Of a DNA stretch of 64,000 nt, positions 60,690-64,000 are shown one piece after another (position 1 is the stretch's first letter; every line of letters begins with the position of its first letter). The notes beneath the pieces were generated by a model that saw only the letters and a list, made by a program, of their open reading frames with translations, did not search any database and had not been told where the DNA came from. Source of the stretch: Eretmocerus hayati. Its lineage: Eukaryota > Arthropoda > Insecta > Hymenoptera > Aphelinidae. Position numbers and translations under genes: made by a program. Location of the stretch: NCBI GenBank assembly GCA_029851415.1, contig CM056743.1, forward strand, positions 27,008,905 to 27,072,904. The letters run 5' to 3'.

Positions 60690-63090
60690 TGTCCGTTCAA
60701 ATCGATGTCACGTGATCACTGTCTCCCGCGGACCAGACTGTCAGCAATCGGCCGGGTTTGTTCGTCTTGGTACGGTTCACGTCGTAGGTGAGGATTGACT
60801 GTATCATTACCTACTCGCGTGAGCTGCACGTTGCACCTGCATAACATTCTGCTAACCCTACGTGTAACAACATACGACTGAGTCAACAAGCCATGCACTA
60901 TCAGTCGGCTGCAGTGTTGTGTACCCTTGTGTTATCTGATAATAACAACATGTAGCAAAAATGAAATCATAACAATTTAGAATTGTGAAAGTGAGTCCCA
61001 GACACGTCACTCAGCTGCTAGACCAGATACCTGTTGAGTTTGTTCTTTCATCAGATGAGTATTCTACCAAGTACAAATAAGGATGAACCAACTGAAATAG
61101 AAGAACTCTGTTCTTGGTGAAGAGCTCCCTTTTATTTTCAGGTGCCTGGTGTATCGGAATATAATGCAAATGATGAAGTTATACGGGTCTTGATGCCACT
61201 GACCTAAATCAATACTCAAAAACATGTGATTGGCAAACCATGTTTGATGATTTCACCACTCAACGTCCATATCTTTTCATTCAGTCCTAATATCCAGTGA
61301 AGCATTTGAATCCCCAAGTACAGCAAGGGGGAACGGTGAGTTTATGTGTACAAATTGGATATTCAGATACGTTTTTCTCAGTTCATAGTTCTCAATGTCT
61401 TGACGCCATGGTGCATGTTCCACAATTGTAACTATAAGTTGTCCAGTTGAGAAAAAATCCTTAAACCCTTAAATGAGATTATCCGACATTGACTCAAGAT
61501 GGAACATTCTTTATAGACTCAACCGTAAAATTTCAGGGATTCCAGCTGTAGTCAGATTCTTAAATGGAATGGAAAGATTCTATATATTTTGCCACTACAC
61601 TAGTCTGTGCTGACTTTGCGTATTGGTGTTGGTCCCTTGGTACGGTTGTTGTCATTATCACTTTGCAAACAGTGTTTACCGCCATAGACCAAACAATCTG
61701 AAGCATAGCAAAGGAATACAGGTATTGGGGTAAGTCTAGAGTGAGTTTCGGACAATGTCAATAGAGACTGGGAATGAAGATAAATGATTGAGTGGAATTC
61801 ATTTTATTGCAGATTACATCAGCACTGAGCGAACCTCTGAGTAATAGATGCAGTTCAATAAACACTTCTTTTTCTATTAAATGATGTGAAAACTCTTTGG
61901 TAATATTTAATCTTCTGGATTATTGAGGTCAGTGACAGTATTAGTGATATTGGAGTGGACTAGGTTTATTCTGCTACAAGATTGTTGTGGTCTATACTGA
62001 GATGTAATACAATTGTGTATTTTGAGAGTCCAAGAGCCATCACTTCTCATGATATGTGTTATGAATAGAGAGCCATCTCCATTGATGAAAAATTTTTCTG
62101 TGCTGATACAATCTGCAACAAGAACATGTCCCACTGCATCCTTCATGTTATATATGTAACAACTTATTCTTCTGCTTAGCTTCAGATTGGTTGGTTAATA
62201 GTGCTGGACACAGTTTACAAAGTGCGAATGGCAACACCCGTACCAAAGGACCAACACCAATACGCAATGTCAGCACAGACTAGTGTGGTGGCGAAATACA
62301 TAGAATCTTTCTACCCCAGTTATGAATCAGACTACAACTGGAATCCCTGAAATTTAACGGTTGACTTCATAGAGAATAGTCAACACAGGATAATCTCATA
62401 TAAGAGGCTAAAGATTTTATCTCAACTGAACAACTGATAGTTACATGTGTGGAACATGCACTATGACGTTAAAACATGAAGAACTGTAATTTGAGAAATA
62501 CTCGTCTGATTTCCAATTTGTCCACATAAACTCATCATTCCCCCTTGCTGTACTTGGGGATTCAGATGCTTCACTGGGTTTTGGGACTGGATAGAAAGAT
62601 ATGGACATATGGAGTGGTGAAAACATCATCTTATGGTCTGCCAATCACATATTTTGAGTACTGATTTAGGTCAGTGGCATCAAGGCCTGTATGGCTTCAA
62701 CATTCGCATTGTATTCCGATATACCAGAAACCTGAAAATAAAGTGAAATCTCTTCACCAAGAACAAAGTTCTTCTATTTCAGTTGGTTCATCCTATATTT
62801 GTACTTGGTAGAATACTCATCTGATGAAAGAACAAACTCATGGAGAACTCGGTGTTGCCTTTGATATCTGATCTAGCACCCATCACAGGGAAACTCACAT
62901 TCACAGCTCTAAATTGTCATGATTTCATTTTTTTTTGCGACAAATGGTTGAGTGAAATATTGAATGGCACACGGACACAACACAAGTACTAGACGATCTA
63001 GGGACCCTAATTATATGACGAACAAACCTGGCTGGATTGCTGACAGTCGGCTCGGCGGCAGACAGCAATCACGTGACATCGATTTGAACG
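60690..63090. mobile_element. 2.4 kb inverted duplication / foldback element
   Basis: Outer ends mirror each other: TCAAATCGATGTCACGTGAT at about 60697 and ATCACGTGACATCGATTTGA at about 63069. Matching resumes along both arms, for example CCAACTGAAATAGAAGAACT (61088) against its inverse near 62770, AAGTACAGCAAGGGGGAA (61317) against TTCCCCCTTGCTGTACTT (62538), and ACTAGTCTGTGCTGAC (61600) against its inverse near 62270. Arms reach about 1.1 kb. The centre holds a 79-codon minus-strand frame (61907-62146). No transposase domain recognised. Confidence 0.75.
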
Positions 63091-63247
63091 AGGGTGCAAA
63101 TTATGGCCAATTTCAATCGACTCTCAAAAAAAATTTAAAGCGTTTAAAAATTTTCTGTTTTCACAGAAGTTATTCTTTTTACATCGATCATCGACTGAAT
63201 AAGCTAAACTATTTAAATCTGACACATGCGTGTTCCCTATTTCATAG

Positions 63248-63432
63248 AACCAACTGCTGACCCGACCACCTTGCATCTTCAGGGCCAACGATATGCCAAG
63301 GATCGGCTGTTGCCAAGGCCAACAAGACAAGCTGGCGCATCACCACCCCTTCCCCGCTCAATGATGCTAAGCTCAACTAGAAGACCACATCATAGCACGC
63401 TTGAAGAGACAATGGGAAGTCCTGGTGCCGAA
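63248..63432 (+). CDS. Candidate orphan internal exon
   Basis: A GC-richer open segment between an acceptor-like TATTTCATAG and a donor GAA|GTGAGT. In its open frame it encodes PTADPTTLHLQGQRYAKDRL, PRPTRQAGASPPLPRS and STLEETMGSPGAE, a Pro/Ser/Arg-rich style typical of disordered parts of host proteins. Length is 185 nt, entering in phase 1 and leaving in phase 0. No partner exon was identified here and the family is not recognised. It may instead be chance or a transposon piece. Confidence 0.35.
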
Positions 63433-63467
63433 GTGAGTGGAAACTTACAAGTTGATTTTTTTCTGTT

Positions 63468-63845
63468 TTGAATGAGACTTTAAAGAAAGATTCCAAAAAT
63501 TTATCAAATAACTCGAATAGTAAGATACATATCAAACGAGAATATAAACTTACGAAGGCCACCCAATTCAACATTTGGTTCGATCATTCAACTTCAGAGC
63601 TAAGATCTCGAGACCTAGATGTGATAGATTTAAATGTAGAACCATCAAAAAGTTTCACCGTGGCTGAAATGTCCAGAAGGAAACTTTGGGGACGCGATAT
63701 AATCATTAATCGATTAGATGAGCACTACCATGGGAAAATTCTGGATATTGTGAGACCCATCTACATTGTACGTAATATCAAATAGTCTAGAAGAGCCGAA
63801 AGAAATGTCATCGGGGCATCCGTAAGAGCTACTTTATACCATCTG
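63468..63845 (+). pseudogene. Ty1/copia gag fragment
   Basis: Frame to a stop at 63783-63785 contains KATQFNIWFDHSTSELRSRD, then DIIINRLDEHYHGKILDI. These are the signature of Ty1/copia-type Gag N-terminal regions in insects (W..F...L.S..L, then RD.IINR.D..YH.KIL). After a frame change the similarity goes on as IGASVRATLYHL followed by two stops at about 63847. No protease, integrase or reverse transcriptase and no LTR are seen, so this is a dead fragment. Confidence 0.7.
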
Positions 63846-64000
63846 TGATGAAACGATTGGGTACGCTTCCGGTGCCGTGAAGCAGCACCAAAATTGATTT
63901 GAGCCAAGCGCGGGTGCGCCTAGAGCTCGGGATTCGCTAATCGCCCAGAGGTGGCACACGCCGTCTCTCAGAGTACCCGTACAAAGGGGCTCGCGCCTTG
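63846..64000. other. GC-rich end of window
   Basis: A GC-rich run (CCTAGAGCTCGGGATTCGC, GGTGGCACACGCCGTC) without a recognised gene, abutting the gag fragment. Its source cannot be judged because it is cut by the window edge. Confidence 0.3.

Overview
This is an AT-rich stretch of eukaryotic nuclear DNA, most probably from an insect. The spliced genes have long AT-rich introns with GT..AG borders, the remnant transposases belong to families common in arthropods, and the window is densely packed with short foldback elements. A hymenopteran would fit, but nothing here proves the order. There is no bacterial or viral gene layout.

The only complete protein genes I can support are three tandem paralogues on the + strand, in the middle of the window: ZF-A (24828-30411), ZF-B (32072-38362) and ZF-C (39962-44475). 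Each has three exons with the same intron phases (1, then 0). Exon 1 is short and ends in a shared SEA-G-A-L / DP motif. Exon 2 is acidic and ends in a conserved RA(F/Y)TRS block. Exon 3 is basic and carries two C2H2 zinc fingers. I joined the exons by hand and the frames stay open at 422, 375 and 308 residues. I do not recognise the family; the architecture suggests nuclear DNA-binding regulators. ZF-A and ZF-B also share an upstream block and 3' UTR similarity.

The best RNA gene is a U1 snRNA on the - strand at about 12521-12691. All four stem-loops, the Sm site and the U1A loop can be recognised, but its 5' end, which pairs with 5' splice sites, differs from the canonical sequence.

Layout: 0-24 kb holds no convincing protein gene. 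It contains four copies of a 0.75 kb repeat, foldback elements at 5.3, 17.9 and 21 kb, a piggyBac-like TTAA MITE at 9.7 kb, a hairpin MITE at 12.2 kb and the U1 gene. 24.5-44.5 kb is the zinc-finger cluster, with foldbacks and MITEs inside its introns. 45.4-46.7 kb is a 1.3 kb terminal-inverted-repeat element. 47.5-54.2 kb holds decayed coding sequence, mainly a minus-strand transposase pseudogene of the DNC-x-x-QNKN type, split by a 774 bp Harbinger-like MITE with TTA target duplication. 54.4-63.1 kb contains related foldbacks, one with another element nested in it, a hAT transposase remnant and a 2.4 kb inverted duplication. 63.2-63.85 kb has a possible orphan exon and a Ty1/copia gag fragment. 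All coordinates of repeat edges are by eye and may be off by a few to a few tens of bases.
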